NCBI GenBank assembly: GCA_029378245.1
Contig: JARKIF010000002.1
Coordinates: 2,046,001 to 2,110,000 of the forward strand
DNA length: 64,000 bases
Direction: 5' to 3'
Source of the DNA: Roridomyces roridus
Lineage: Eukaryota > Basidiomycota > Agaricomycetes > Agaricales > Mycenaceae
Shown here: positions 32,376 to 47,702 of the stretch, in pieces
How positions within the stretch are numbered: the first letter of the stretch is position 1
Layout of the letters: each line of letters begins with the position of its first letter
Made by a program: the position numbers and the translations under genes
The notes under the pieces: model-generated
The model's database searches: none
What the model saw: only the letters and a program-made list of their open reading frames with translations
What the model was told of the DNA's origin: nothing

Positions 32376-33445
32376 TCAACAAATATCTTCATACTCATCC
32401 TCCACCGAAAAGTGCTGGCGAATCTGCGATGTCTCCGCCCCATGTTGCCGCACAAAATGCGACAGTAGTATACCTGGAGACGAAGCATTAGCAAAACCCC
32501 GATAAGACGCCGAGTACGGACTCCAATTATCTGTCCAGCGCACCGCCGCTTCCTTTGCCAACGTCCCAGCACGACGCGTTTCTTCCACCTTGACTGGATC
32601 GCATGCACCATACGCCCCGAGTTCGTTCAGCAACGCTACATGCGCCTTCTTGAGCTCCGCCAACTTGCCAAGCAACTCGGTACGTTTTGGCTAAGGCAAC
32701 CTTTGAGTACCGGCCGTTGAACAATATGAAACAAACCCCGTCGACGCGTGCTTCAGTCTCCACCGCAATCTGCGCCCGAAGGTCCTTCTCCGCCGTCTGT
32801 TGCATAGTCTGCGCGTCCTTGACCTGCTTCAACCGTCCCTGCATCTGAAAATCCCACAAGTCAAAACCAAAACGCGCCCAGCAGTATGGCGCATACAATC
32901 GCACCGCGCTGGGAAGGAAAACTCCAGAAAACTATGGTCCCGTGTCTGTTAGCCCACACCGTGTATCCAGTTTTGCCATATTCGCGTACAGTTAGATGAC
33001 CCGATCTTGTCCCCCTGCACGAGCCCATCGTCGACCAACGACTGGAGAACCTAGTCCTCACGTAGATCAGTGTCTTTCCTAGTTGACGCTACGAAAGATA
33101 AAACCTCTTTCACACTCTGCGAAACGATACCCTTGAGCTTGGGCCCGAGCTAAGAATTGTCGCGTGGGTACCTGGCCATTTATACCAGCAGCAGAGAACG
33201 CACCTTCTCGAGTTCCTTGAGCTGATAGAAGTCTTTCTAGAATCCAAAATGTTGCTGAGAAAACCCTCGTCGCGTTTATAGACATACACTCTCATGGAAG
33301 ATCTCTGCAAAAGTTTAGAGGATATAAGGAGAGAAGACGCGTCGTACCAAGCAATTTGACGCGTTTTTCTTCCAAGGAAAGACCGCGAGGTGCCTGTGCG
33401 AAAGTCTCAGCCAGCTTGTTCGCGTAACTGGGGCTGGTGTACCAT
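32376..33445 (-). CDS. MND1: MND1, meiotic recombination cofactor
   Basis: Mnd1 pairs with Hop2 to promote Dmc1/Rad51 strand invasion in meiosis. The spliced exons give APRGLSLEEKRVKLL, EIFHES, KDFYQLKELEK, LGPKLKGIVSQSVKE, VLQSLVDDGLVQGDKIG and WSFPSQRGAI (winged-helix N-terminus). The coiled coil follows: EQVKDAQTMQQTAEKDLRAQ, then LLGKLAELKKAHVALLNELG, and the end FSVEDEYEDIC at 32376. The only Met that splices in phase is at 33445, where the coding part of exon 1 is just ATG, followed by a GTACAC...CGCACAG intron. At least seven introns interrupt about 200 codons. It should be expressed mainly in basidial meiosis, but no regulatory site was seen. Confidence 0.88.
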
Positions 33446-33618
33446 AGTAGAGAAGAGGTTCGGTCAAAGCGGGGTAAGTGATCGACGGATCGCCCCGCAT
33501 TTCTGGGGTTCGGCTGCCTCGGCTCAAATTTTTCTCAAATAGGAAATTGACATTGCAAGAAAGATTACGTAGAATGAGAGTGTGATCCGTCCACAGAAAA
33601 ATGCGAATAATAAAACAG

Positions 33619-36523
33619 CTACCTAAGGTCAAACTGCTGCTCGTTTGACGGATACCGATACGCAACAAACTCAGAGTCCTGCGTCACCAGTTCCTCCAAC
33701 GCCTTGCGCGAAGTAACTGACATCCGCGAGGGCCCACCCATACTGAACGCACTATGTCTTGACGTCGACGTAGTCGCATACCCGCCGTTCCCCAAATCCT
33801 CCGCCTCCGATCCAGATCGGCGCATCGTGGGGAACTGCTGCAACCCCTCCACCGCTGTGTTCTCGGGCATATTCTTCGACTTCTTCCCACCGAGGAGTGA
33901 AGAAGGCCAGAATCGACTCCGTCGTTTGCCCCCACCCAACGATGGCACAGTCGAGTTCCGCGCCGGCGTCGAATATTCCTGGACATTGTCAAGGCGTCCA
34001 AGTGAGCGCCTTGACAGCCCGTATTCATTATACCGCGCGCCAAACGGTCGTCGCTGATCAAATACCACGGGCTGCGTGACTGGCGCAGTCTGTATACCCA
34101 ACGCGGGACGCGAAGCCAGCCCGTTGAAGGACTGTCGTCGCACTTCGGAAGTCCGGAAAGGTGCTTGAGGAGGAGCAAAGCCAGCCACTTGCCCGGGGGA
34201 GGCCGGGCTGTTGAACGACATGACAGTGCGTGGCCTTGCGTCAGCGGGAGGCCGCGCAAATGCTTCTGAGGGAAGAGGTGGAAGCGACTTGTCTCGGAAA
34301 GACATCACGCTCTGCGGTCGTGGGGCCGTAGCCGTACTGCGTGGAATGATATTCGAAAGCGAAGACAAGGAAGGGGGTGTTTGCGACGCCCGTCGCATAT
34401 CAGGCTCGGAGGTCATCGGATGGACATTCCGCATGCCTTGGTTTTTACCGATGGTATCATCCGAGGGATCCTCGTCATTGAAATCCCGATGCTCGACAAT
34501 GTCTATATCGGGTCCGCGTGAGGAGGCTGGTGATGGCAAAATGCTCGACGGAGCAGTTGGCGGTGACATACCCGGCGACGACAATCCCGGCCTCGGCGAG
34601 ATTAAAGACGGCAAGGATGGTGTCGACGCATGCCGACCACCTTCACCTGCCCGACCACGATTCACCAGATATGATAGAGGCGGAGGCGGAGCGAGTGGGC
34701 CATCGTCCTCCGGCTTCTCATAAGATTGAGAAGCTTCTGGGCTGCCAGAGTTCTGTTTGGACGAGCCAGTGACCATGCTCCAGATTTTAGCAAAGCCTTT
34801 TTTCTTCTTCTTGGTCTTGTCCTGAACAAACTCGTCGGTCTGAGGGTCTTGGTCCATGGTATGCCATAGCTGGCTTCGACGCCCAGTGCCGAGATCAACC
34901 GGCGAAGTTACTCGTGGGCCGTACGCTTCGTTCTGAAGGGCAACACTATCGAAAGGTCAGTTCTATTCTCTCGCGGCCTCAGAAGCACTTACTGCATATC
35001 CATCATGCTTCCGGATACTCCCGACGGCGCCAGGCTGTCCTGACTTCTCCACCCAGCGCTCAAATTCTTCATGCCAAAGAAACGAGTACGCCGCGGAGAT
35101 GAAGAACCCAGGCTGTGAATGTCGGAGAACGAGGCCTGAGAGTACGCCCGAGGTAGCTCCGCCCTGTCGAGAGGGGCTGTCAGAACACTTGTCGGACGGG
35201 CCGAACTGGCTTGAGAGTATCGAGAGTATGGCTTCAAGCCCACTCCGCTATCGGGATTGAAGCTCTGGTTGGATATGATGGAGTTGACATCAACGACCGA
35301 ACTTCGAGATGTTTTTCGGGCACGCCTCTCCTCCTTGCGTCTTCGTTCGCGAGCTTCCCTCTCCTCTTTGCGAACGTCGACGTGCTCTACAATCATTCCG
35401 TTCTCCAAAAGAGTGACTTCTCGGGAATGAGACCGAGGGTGAGTGGGAGACTTGATACGGACGCCACCAGAGTCGTCGATGGGTGCAGCACTGTTGTTAC
35501 CGACGTCGTAAGCGGAGCGCCGGAGCTGCGAATAAGTATCTCGCATGCGGTTGTCGAGCTGTTTGGCTTCTTGCATCGCTTGGGCGCGGGCAAGCGCCTC
35601 TGCTTCCAGCAACTTGCGTTGAGACTTGATGTAAATACTGATTGTCTGCGCCCTTGCGGCGGGTTCTCTCGGATTCTATTGATACATGTGAGAGGGAAAT
35701 GATAAAGGACGCGTAGACGCACCACACTCAACCAAATTTTGAGATTTTGTTCCGTCAAGAACCCGCCGCGGGCTCGTGGGCGACTCGAATCATCAGACAC
35801 GAGGCCGCTGGCCTCGTCTTCGAGCTCACGGCGCATCAAGTCATCAAACATGCCATCGCTTTCCCGCTCCCAAACACCCGGCGACGTGACATCCACGTCT
35901 ATCATGTCCTGGTCTCGCATCGCACATTCGACACAGACCTCCTCTTGCGGAGGAGTGGACAGGGCAACGGCGTTGGCAGCGGGGGCCGGGGTAATATACG
36001 TCGGTTGCTGAGCGTAAACACGGGGGTTGGGCGATACAGGAGGACTGTACCCGGGGGAGGCGGATAGCGGCATTATTGGGGGCACAAAATTAGGTGAAGT
36101 CGACTTGCTGGAACTGCCAACTGCAGGGTGACGGGGAGCAGAGGGAAGCATCGAAACGGGGGGTTCTTGAGACGGTGATTGTCGGAGGACCAGCCTGGCC
36201 GGATCCTGCGACGATTCACGGGCAGTTGCTGGTCTTTCTGCCGATGCGCGCGACGGGGCACGTTGTGGGGAAGTGGTATCTTCCAGGCTGTAGCGCTCGA
36301 CTACGCGACGGACAGCGGTGCCAGACGGTAGTGCATATGACACGGACTGGCTAGACCTGGAAGATTGTGCGTCTGGCGAAGCGTCAAAGCTCCTGGATGA
36401 TTCGGGAAGGGCCATTGAAGTTGTCCTGGGTGAGGGGTATCGGGAGTCGGCAAAGTCAACGAGGGTACGGTGGAATGGAGCCACCCCGGCGTCAGGCCGT
36501 GGAGGCAACAGCGCAGCGGCCAT
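33619..36523 (-). CDS. Large Ser/Pro-rich protein, probably basidiomycete-specific
   Basis: A protein of roughly 900 residues in four main exons, from ATG 36523 (MAAALLPPRPDAGVAPFHRT) to the stop at 33619. Mostly Ser/Pro/Arg low complexity, it holds two islands that look constrained. The first, QEEVCVECAMRDQDMIDVDV and TSPGVWERESDGMFDDLMRR, has a CxxC pair. The second, LTEQNLKIWLS plus NPREPAARAQTISIYIKSQR, leads into a charged helix LLEAEALARAQAMQEAKQLD. A basic stretch (EERRARKTSRSS) and a C-terminal KKKKKGFAKIWSMVTGSSKQ segment follow, the latter amphipathic and possibly membrane-associating. I know similar proteins only as uncharacterised sequences from mushroom-forming fungi; function is unknown. 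The fusion of all four exons is supported by open frames and phase. Confidence 0.75.
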
Positions 36524-36691
36524 CGCTGTGGACGTTGAAAGGAAGGATTATACTGGCAGCAGTGCCATCCGGTGCCATCAGATGCTTTCTCAGGTCTAAA
36601 AAATGGAGACGCTTCATTGCCGTACTACAGCCTATCTACGTATTATTTTACTACTTGCGATACCTGTTATGCTCGTCAGCGACGAAGAGAA

Positions 36692-37643
<952 letters not shown>

Positions 37644-37821
37644 GGGCGCGGCTCCAGCTTGCAATGAGGGACACGTGATACGCCAGAAATCAGCCCGCTC
37701 TGATTCGCTATCCGGTACAACTAAAATCTACAGATTTCTAATGCTATGTGCGACAAAACGATGAGTAGGATGCATTATTGCAAGAGGGTATCGTGAAGAG
37801 AGAGGGAAAAAAGTCTGTCGT

Positions 37822-39674
37822 CTATTTCAGCCACGGATGCGCCCTAACCTCTGCGATCGTCGCCCGTGTCCTGGGATTTGGATCTAAACACATGGTCATC
37901 AGGTGCAGCGACGCTCGCGACAGCTGCCCGGGGCAGTCGTTGAGAACCATGTTGCCCGCGATGGCGTCCTTCACGGTCGGGAATGGCGAAGACCCCGTCA
38001 ACAGAAAGCTCAACAGGACGCCAATCGTCCACACTTCGGCAGGGGGTGCCTTGGAATATGTGTTGAGAAGGATCGCAACGTTATATGTATACAAAGCGTA
38101 CCTGATACGGCTTTTTCTGAAGAATTTCGGAAGCTGCATATGCGGTCGTCCCTGGGTTGACTTAGATCGTGGTTCAGAAGGCATAGCACTGGTTGCGTAC
38201 CAAAGAAGAGGGTGTGGTACGGTCTGGAATCTGGATCCTCCACAACGGCGCTTCCAAAGTCAATAAGCTTAACCTAGACATCGGGCCATGAATCTGCTGT
38301 TCCCCGTTCGAGTCAGTCCATTACCTTGAGGTGCTCGTCGATGACGATGTTTTCATCTTTGATGTCTCTATGGAAAGGGGTTTGATAAGAGGAACCTTGT
38401 CGGGGAATGCTACGCCTACCTGTGAGTAACTCCGTGGGAGTCGAGATAAAACACCGCATCGACGACTTGGGCAAGTACATATCGTGCCTGGTCCTCGGAG
38501 AACCGCTTGTGATCCGTTTGCTCAATGCATTCAAAAAGATCATAAGATGGACGACGAGAATACTGCGGTCGCGGGGGGAGCGGCAACGGCAGAGAAGCAC
38601 GCGGAGGCTGGGGTCGGCGTTTCGTCTTGGCCGCATCGGCGCTATGCGGGACCAGCTGGCGAGGAAAACAGACTGCCGTCGGAGGTGGAGTCGCCGGTTC
38701 AGAGTGCGTTATGGAGTCGGCAGACCCGGAAGGGGACAAGGAAGGTAAGCTAGAAACTGAGATGGCCGGGGACGGAGGAGAACGGATGATCTTGTGCCAC
38801 GGTGAACCGTGCAACTCTTGGATCTGCGTTTCGTCAGAAATAATTTTGCGTATCGTGGTAGAGACGGACCAAGTAGTAGTAGAGGTGATCTTCGTACAGG
38901 CCCAAACACTTGACTATGTTTTCATGATCTATCACGCGCAACAGCATGACCTCGGTCGGTAATCGCCCAAAGATCTGTCGGGTGTGAGCGACGCGGTCGA
39001 GAAATGTTATGGAAATTACCTTGTCGTCGATCCATGAATGGTCGGGGACTTTTTCTTTGAGAATGAACTTGACAGCAACTTCGGTACCTGTGGGAGCTTA
39101 GCGTTGGTAGAAACAGCCAGAAATAAAGTCCACCTGTCAGACGATGGACGGCGGTCATGACAAAGCCGTATCCGCCCGAGCCAAGTTCATCTTCCAGTTT
39201 GTAGGTGCGCACAAAAAAGGGATCGAGTTCGTGGTCTGGAGGAAAGCGTGGCGAATGAGCGGATGCTCTCAGTAGATTGAGAGGCTTGATGAAACGCGGG
39301 GAGAGGTCATCTCGGTCGGAAGATGCACGAGGAGGACAGCGAGGACGATGAGGCTGCTTCCGACGAGGGTGAGGTTCGCTATGGTATCCGGGAGAGATGG
39401 AAAGTATGCCGTCTTCAGGGAAGGGGCTGTCGGGAAGTTGTATCGTGGGCGATTCGGGATAGAACCGTTGTGGAGAAGGAGACGGCGGTGTGTCGCGAGG
39501 GTCTTTCTGGAAGTGGATATACGGGTCGCAAAAGGGTGTATTGACTCCATCGCTCTCGGGAGAAGAAGGAGAGTATGTGAGCTCTGGGATGACGAGTGGC
39601 TGGAGGTGCGCACGGCGCGTACTCGAACTAAGCGACTGCATGGTGGCGGGTCTGCTCAGGCTAGGCGACTGCAT
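37822..39674 (-). CDS. Ser/Thr protein kinase, PAS-kinase-like catalytic domain
   Basis: A Ser/Pro-rich N-terminus of about 190 residues (MQSPSLSRPATMQSLSSSTR) precedes the kinase domain: YKLEDELGSGGYGFVMTAVH (Gly loop), EVAVKFILK (VAIK Lys), HGVTHRDIKDENIVI (catalytic HRD), VKLIDFGSA (DFG), FFGTTAYAASEILQKKPYQ and APPAEVWTIGVLLSFLLTG, ending AEVRAHPWLK at 37822. The LFECIEQ and IDFGSA details resemble the kinase domain of yeast Psk1/Psk2, which links nutrient state to sugar flux and translation. A long Ser/Pro/Arg insertion (GSPWHKIIRSPPSPAISVSS onward) lies between the hinge region and helix D. No PAS domain is visible in this model; an upstream exon beyond 39674 is possible but not seen. 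Confidence 0.85.
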
Positions 39675-39900
39675 GGTGGCGAGTAGGGCGAGATGGCTTC
39701 TTGAGGGAATCGTGCGGCGTGAAACATGCAAAGAGACAAAAGACTGCAAGGAGCCGGGGTTGTTGAGAACAAAAGGCGTGAGGGTCGCGTTGGACGTGTC
39801 CAAATTTGGATGATGATGAAATCGGTTGATTACATGATGCCGCAGGACAAAATTTTGAAAAGGGACCGACTGCGGTGCAAATCTACTCTTTCCTCCATTC

Positions 39901-41490
39901 CTAAACCTCCGCGTCCGCCAGAGACCACATATAATAGACACCCAAGCTCCGGTACGGCTTCCAACTCTCGGTCAACTCCTCCATGTGCTGAGGAGAAAGA
40001 AGAGCACCTCTGTCTGATGTTAGTCGGTATTCAGTAACCTGTGAAATGCATTTACTTGACTTTCTTCTTTCCGTCGAGACGACTCTTCAACTCGGAAACC
40101 GAAAGCCCTTGCGGAAGGGCAGGCAACGCGGGTGGAGTTTTCTCCAGCGTTCTTTTGATAGAAGGCGTGAAGGTGGGAGGCAAAGGAACCACCGCGCTGG
40201 CATCCTCTGCAGCGGGCGGGGTCTGAGGACTTTCCTCTGCTTGGCCAAAGACAGGCAATGTGTCTTCATCCTCTTTTGCCTTGGATTTTTTCCCTTTTTT
40301 CTTCTCGGGCGAGGCAGCCTTGTCTTTTTCAGGGGATATAGTGTACGAATAAGTGGAAGAGTGCTGCGAGAGCACCCAGCGAACTAGCCCTCGCTGGACT
40401 CCTAGATCCCCTGCAAGATGTGAGTTTAATTCTCGACTACATCGCAAAGGCTTACCAACGGGGAGGATGTCAGGACGTCTGAGGGAAAATATGGCAAACA
40501 TATCAACTGGTGGTCGTCAGCGCAAAGTGGAGCTATGTGAGAATGGGCCCACCAGTCCACTGCGGACGTCTCAGATGCAGAAACAACAAACAAAGAAGGA
40601 CTCACCCGTCCGACGCCTCTAACTTCGAGCAGCATTTCAGCAAGTTCTTCGTCGGTGCTTTCCATCAATTTCTTGGCCGACAATCGACCTGGTTGCGAGT
40701 CAATACTCGTGCAGAACCATAACATATTATTCACCGTCAGAGAATCTGGCAGCCAGATCCAGGACTAAGAGGAATAAGTCCACGAGGACGAAGATGGAAG
40801 AGCTGACTATACTGTATTCGGCTTTTCGCTGGCTGAGGCCTGCACTTCGAAGCTTTGGAATGTCGGTTTCCGCGACATTCTCAGCGGTGGGGAAGAAGGA
40901 CCCGCTGTTTTAAATGAGATTCACTAGCAGTGATGCATGATGCTCAAACGAACGAGTAGTCAGACCACTTTTCCGGTATCGTTTCATCGTAAAGTCGAAT
41001 GAAACGATGCCTGATGGAGCGGGCGGCCATCCAGGAGATCTGCTGGCCTAAAACTGTAGTCGACCAAGTCAGGTTGCAGCCCGCAGACAAATGTGAATAC
41101 TTACTGGAACTAGCCAATGCACTGAGGCCGAGGGTTAAACATAAACATCGGAGAAGCGCAGAAAGAAAGCACATGAACGGATGGAGCTGCTCTAACTCTT
41201 GAAATGGCTTGCAATCGACGCGGTTGAATACATCCTCAAATCTTTCATCCGCTTGAATTAGATGTCTCTTGGCCTCCTCGAAAGAGAAGGTAAGGAGTCC
41301 ATCGGCAGGAATAAAGTCATCCTGAGTGGCCACTGCGGTTGCCAGACGTTTGGCCTTCTTGGGCAATTTGGACGGAGTTGAAGGTCGTTTCTTCTGACCC
41401 CTTCGGGGTGTCATTGGCAGGCGTTTCTTCAAACTTGCGCTTGAGAGGAGTGGCCGTTGCCGAGCGGGTCGAGGAGCGTGTAGCTGGCAT
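39901..41490 (-). CDS. DNA-3-methyladenine glycosylase II (HhH-GPD)
   Basis: This base-excision enzyme removes alkylated purines. The basic nuclear-type N-terminus (MPATRSSTRSATATPLKRKF) is followed by FEEAKRHLIQADERFEDVFN, LGQQISWMAARSIRHRFIRL, KLRSAGLSQRKAEYIVDLAA and the helix-hairpin-helix LLEVRGVGRWTVDMFAIFSL. RRPDILPVGDLGVQRG carries the catalytic Asp. A Lys/Glu-rich insertion (SPEKKKGKKSKAKEDEDTLP) separates this from the final helices ELTESWKPYRSLGVYYMWSL, ending DAEV at TAG 39901-39903. ATG 41490 is chosen; an in-frame ATG at 41529 would add MLLRTFPRFITTI, which resembles a mitochondrial leader and could give a second isoform. Confidence 0.92.
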
Positions 41491-41619
41491 AATGGTAGTA
41501 ATGAATCGGGGGAAAGTCCTCAAGAGCATTCAGTTGTGTCAGTGACTCATCCATGAGACAAGACGGAGGCGGGCGGCGTGATGGATGACAACATTGATCT
41601 TCGCTTGCTCTTATCCACC

Positions 41620-42043
41620 ATGTCCGAGCAGAGTACGAGTCGATTATCTTGCTAGCCCACTGTCCGACCGTCTTCCAGATTACATCGTCACCTTCAAGTC
41701 TACTGCTCTCCAGGACGAAATCGACAAATTCGTGGACAATGTAGCCAACGACGGTGCTTATTCTCCTTCCGCAGCTATATCATCGCTCAATAATTACAGG
41801 CGGAGAGATCGGCCACCGATTCAAAATCAGCAAGGTCTTGCCATCGTTGCGAACAAACGGGCCAATTTCCTTACGAGTTTCCAGGGATTTTCGGCCAAGT
41901 TGAGCCAGAAGAACTTCGATAGCCTCAACTCCCTCCAGGCAGATCCCGACAGCATTGTCGAATCCATCGGTGACTCAGACACTCGATTATGTGGACTGTT
42001 CTCATCTGTTGCAGAGGCCGATGGCGTCGTCACCACACAATGA
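41620..42043 (+). CDS. Small I9-type protease inhibitor (proteinase B inhibitor-like)
   Basis: Four introns reduce 424 bp to a 78-residue protein: MSEQNYIVTFKSTALQDEID, KFVDNVANDGGEIGHRFKIS, KGFSAKLSQKNFDSLNSLQA and DPDSIVESIEADGVVTTQ. The fold and the closing IEADGVVTTQ match the propeptide-like I9 inhibitors such as yeast Pbi2 and Pleurotus inhibitors, which bind subtilisin-type proteases through the C-terminal tail, usually in the vacuole or cytosol. No signal peptide is present. The introns are 41633-41680 region, 41755-41800 region, 41853-41903 region and 41967-42013 region, all GT-AG and in phase. A longer unspliced frame from 41585 is rejected because splicing restores the family sequence exactly. 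Confidence 0.88.
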
Positions 42044-42158
42044 AGGACATTGCATATGTACCATTGAATGTATGTATAATTTCCATTGTATAAATGAACC
42101 CTGGGTATGCGTGGTCGTGACAAGTTCGTGAACGGGTATGAGGAAGAATAATGATAGT

Positions 42159-43794
42159 TCATGAGAGAGAAATCCCGGGCGAAACCACATTATGAACAGG
42201 AGTCACGGGAGAGACGACGGGAAGCGACTTGGGCACAGGTGATGTCACCGGCAGTGGAGTTGAGGCAACCGAATCCGGAGCAGTGGGAGGCGCAGCAGGG
42301 CTAGTGCCTGATTCGGGATTGGTTGGGGCAACTGGAGCAGGCGAGAAGTCCCACGGCCGAGGAACCTGAAGAAGGTATCAGCTATTGCAGATCATCGGAA
42401 ATTCAACTGAGGGTACCAGAGCGGCCGGCATTAACCTAAAATTCGTCAAGAATATGATGATAGACGAGGGAGATGGGCAAACCATGTCGCAGCACATACT
42501 ACGCCCTTTCCTCGATCCTGCTTCTTGATGGTACTAAACTCAAAGTCGATGAACTGGGCCATGTAGCGGATGAAGGGGAGAATTTCCCGGACGCCATTGT
42601 TCAAGACGGAGAGTGCGGTCAAGAAATTCAATAGAGTGCCTTGGATCGAGTGCGCGTTCTCAAGATAGACCAAAGACGAAGGTGGGAGGACAAGCTCAAG
42701 TCCCCACCAGTCTGTTGGAGATGAGTCAGGGCGGTAATTAAAGTCGATGGAAATAACGAACAGGTAAGGACAGACAAGCGATCGGTCGGAGGGTGCACGC
42801 CTAGGCCCAACATTAGCTCAAGCTGCAACCATGTCCGTTGGACTGACCTGTATGGTCCGGAAGGACTGCCCGACCAGTAGCATAACCAAGCGCCATGAGC
42901 TGCGGTGTCAACTGCTCGATACCGTTGATGATGGTTTCTGCCGTCGGGACAGCACCAGCAAGGATGCCATTCCCATTTCCCGGCTGGCCCAGTCCCAAGT
43001 CTGGTCCTCCTATCAAGGAAACGATATGCATGTCCGCAAAGGTGTCGATCAACGTGTTCAGCGGGGTAGAAGCAACGCTGACGACAGCTTTGCTCGATTC
43101 CTCGGCGCCGTGCGGCTTGAATTTGGCGAAACGGAGCTCGTGTTCTTCTGCGTCCGGATACGCAAGACATACGGCGTGAATTGGAGGACTGGGAGCTCTG
43201 CTCGTGGTTTCATCATCTGAAGGCGGTAGAACACGCAGTTGTGCAATGAGTTGGTTGGCCGCAGTGGGCTTCATGAGCTGGAAAAGGCTCAGTCTTCCAG
43301 TGCTTGACCCTTTAAATAAAAGTGGTGACCTCGGATTTGACTTTACTCATCTGCGGTTTCGCCACAGGTTGGGTGGCTTTCCTCGGTGGATGAACGTCTG
43401 ACGGAGCACCCACGATAAGCGTCCGCACGATGAGGGCAGACTCCTCAGCTCGCTTCTCCGAGTTGGCCGACAGTGGTTTCGCCAAACGCTTTGCAAGAGC
43501 ATTGGCAGCGCCAGCTTTCTTCTCGTGCTCCTGAGCCTCAGATAGGATAGGCTTGTGTTCACGCTTGCGAGTGGGCGAGAAAGCACGGAGAGATATGCGA
43601 CGGCCCCGTGTGACTGGCACTTCATCGGGCACGTCTTTCGACGGCTCTTGCGCTTTCGAGGAGGGCTTGGGTGACGCGGGTGGGTCAGGACATTCCTCCG
43701 ACTTGACTTCTGCTGCAGGCTCGGCTGCCACCTCCAGCGAAGGAGTCTCGGTGGCTGCCTTGGGAGGACCAGACCAGAGGGCGAGGATGCGCAT
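42159..43794 (-). CDS. Unknown conserved fungal protein with C-terminal Pro-rich tail
   Basis: The start ATG 43794 gives MRILALWSGPPKAATETPSL. A charged linker leads to EESALIVRTLIVG and KPQMSKVKSE. A 52-bp intron (GTCACC...TTTTCCAG) joins to LMKPTAANQLIAQLRVLPPS. Later parts read HIVSLIGGPDLGLGQPGNGN, LHPPTDRLSVLTYWWGLELV, then a helical run TLLNFLTALSVLNNGVREIL and PFIRYMAQFIDFEFSTI, and CAATWVLPAALVPRPWDFSP. The tail is Pro/Thr/Val-rich, ending NVVSPGISLS at TGA 42159-42161. I recall close relatives only as uncharacterised basidiomycete proteins. There is no signal peptide. Joining the two halves across the 52-bp intron is inferred from phase; they could be separate genes. Confidence 0.65.
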
Positions 43795-44809
43795 GGGTAT
43801 ATGTTGAGCAAGCACCCTCAAGGCCCTGGTCGTCTTATACAAGGCTCCGAGATAAAGCAGTCTCTGCGTTCACGCTCGTCCCTTCAAGGCGAGGGAAAGA
43901 CAAATCTGATGGCAAGCGGGACAAATAATGGACGTCGCTAGTTCCCATAATCTTACTGCCATAATCTGCCAAATGAGAGGCTCTCTGTCTAGAAGGCAGA
44001 TAATGCATGGAATGGAGAAAGGAGAGAAAAATGGAAAGAGAAGAGAGAGATTCACGGCTTAATCCTAGAAAAGGATTTTGCCGGGCACGGCCAAAGGCCG
44101 CAAGGGAACCAACATCCTTGCATCCCAGGAAATTGTTCCGGGGCCGGAAGTGACCCGCGGCAGTGGCCCGTGCGTCACGAAACTGGGACAATCAAGCCGG
44201 TTGTCGCGCTAGACGAGAAGCCGGACAGCCCAGAAGCGCGAGGAGGGTGGGCGGGGCGCGAAAGAGAGGCTGGACGGCGGGTTGAGACGAGCGACGCGAC
44301 TGGCGAATGGCAAGCGCGATGGCCGAATTGATGGTGCCGAGCCAATGCCGAGCCCTCTCGGATCTCAATTCACAATCTCAAAGCCCCAACGCTCAAGGTA
44401 AAGTGGCTCGCTTCACTACTAGACTGCTTTATCTCACGCTGGCCCTGGCTCGTGCCTCGCCATAGCCAGCTACCAATTATGTACGCGTGACCGATGATTT
44501 GCGTGTGCTGTCGAGCCATGGCTACGAGCACTGATAGATAACCACTGTAGCTGCAACGCCACAGGAGCACCAAGTGGTGTCCTCAAGGGTACAAAGCACT
44601 GTGGCAGAAATAAAGTAAATCATGGGCGCAGATAAACGCGCTCGCGCAATTACGCAATCAACCAAAAGGGGTTATTGCCTCACTGTCATTCACGCAACGC
44701 TACTAGCTACTTACCAGAGCTAAGAGAGGCGTATCAAAGCTGTATCGAGCCTTCAGATTCAAGCAACGCTACTAGGGAGGCTGTATCGAGTTGCCTCGTG
44801 CCAATACCA
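43795..44809. other. Gene-poor stretch upstream of PI 4-kinase
   Basis: About 1 kb with no convincing gene or RNA. Close to the PI 4-kinase start it contains a double direct repeat: GCAACGCTACTAG at 44694-44706 and 44764-44776, and GCTGTATCGAG at 44739-44749 and 44781-44791, in the same order. This presumably includes both divergent promoters. Confidence 0.5.

Positions 44810-47681
<2,872 letters not shown>

Positions 47682-47702
<21 letters not shown>

Noticed and set aside
41585..42043. Unspliced 152-codon frame as the I9 inhibitor
   Set aside because: Removing four in-phase GT-AG introns yields the exact family length and sequence; the unspliced frame inserts foreign segments into conserved blocks.
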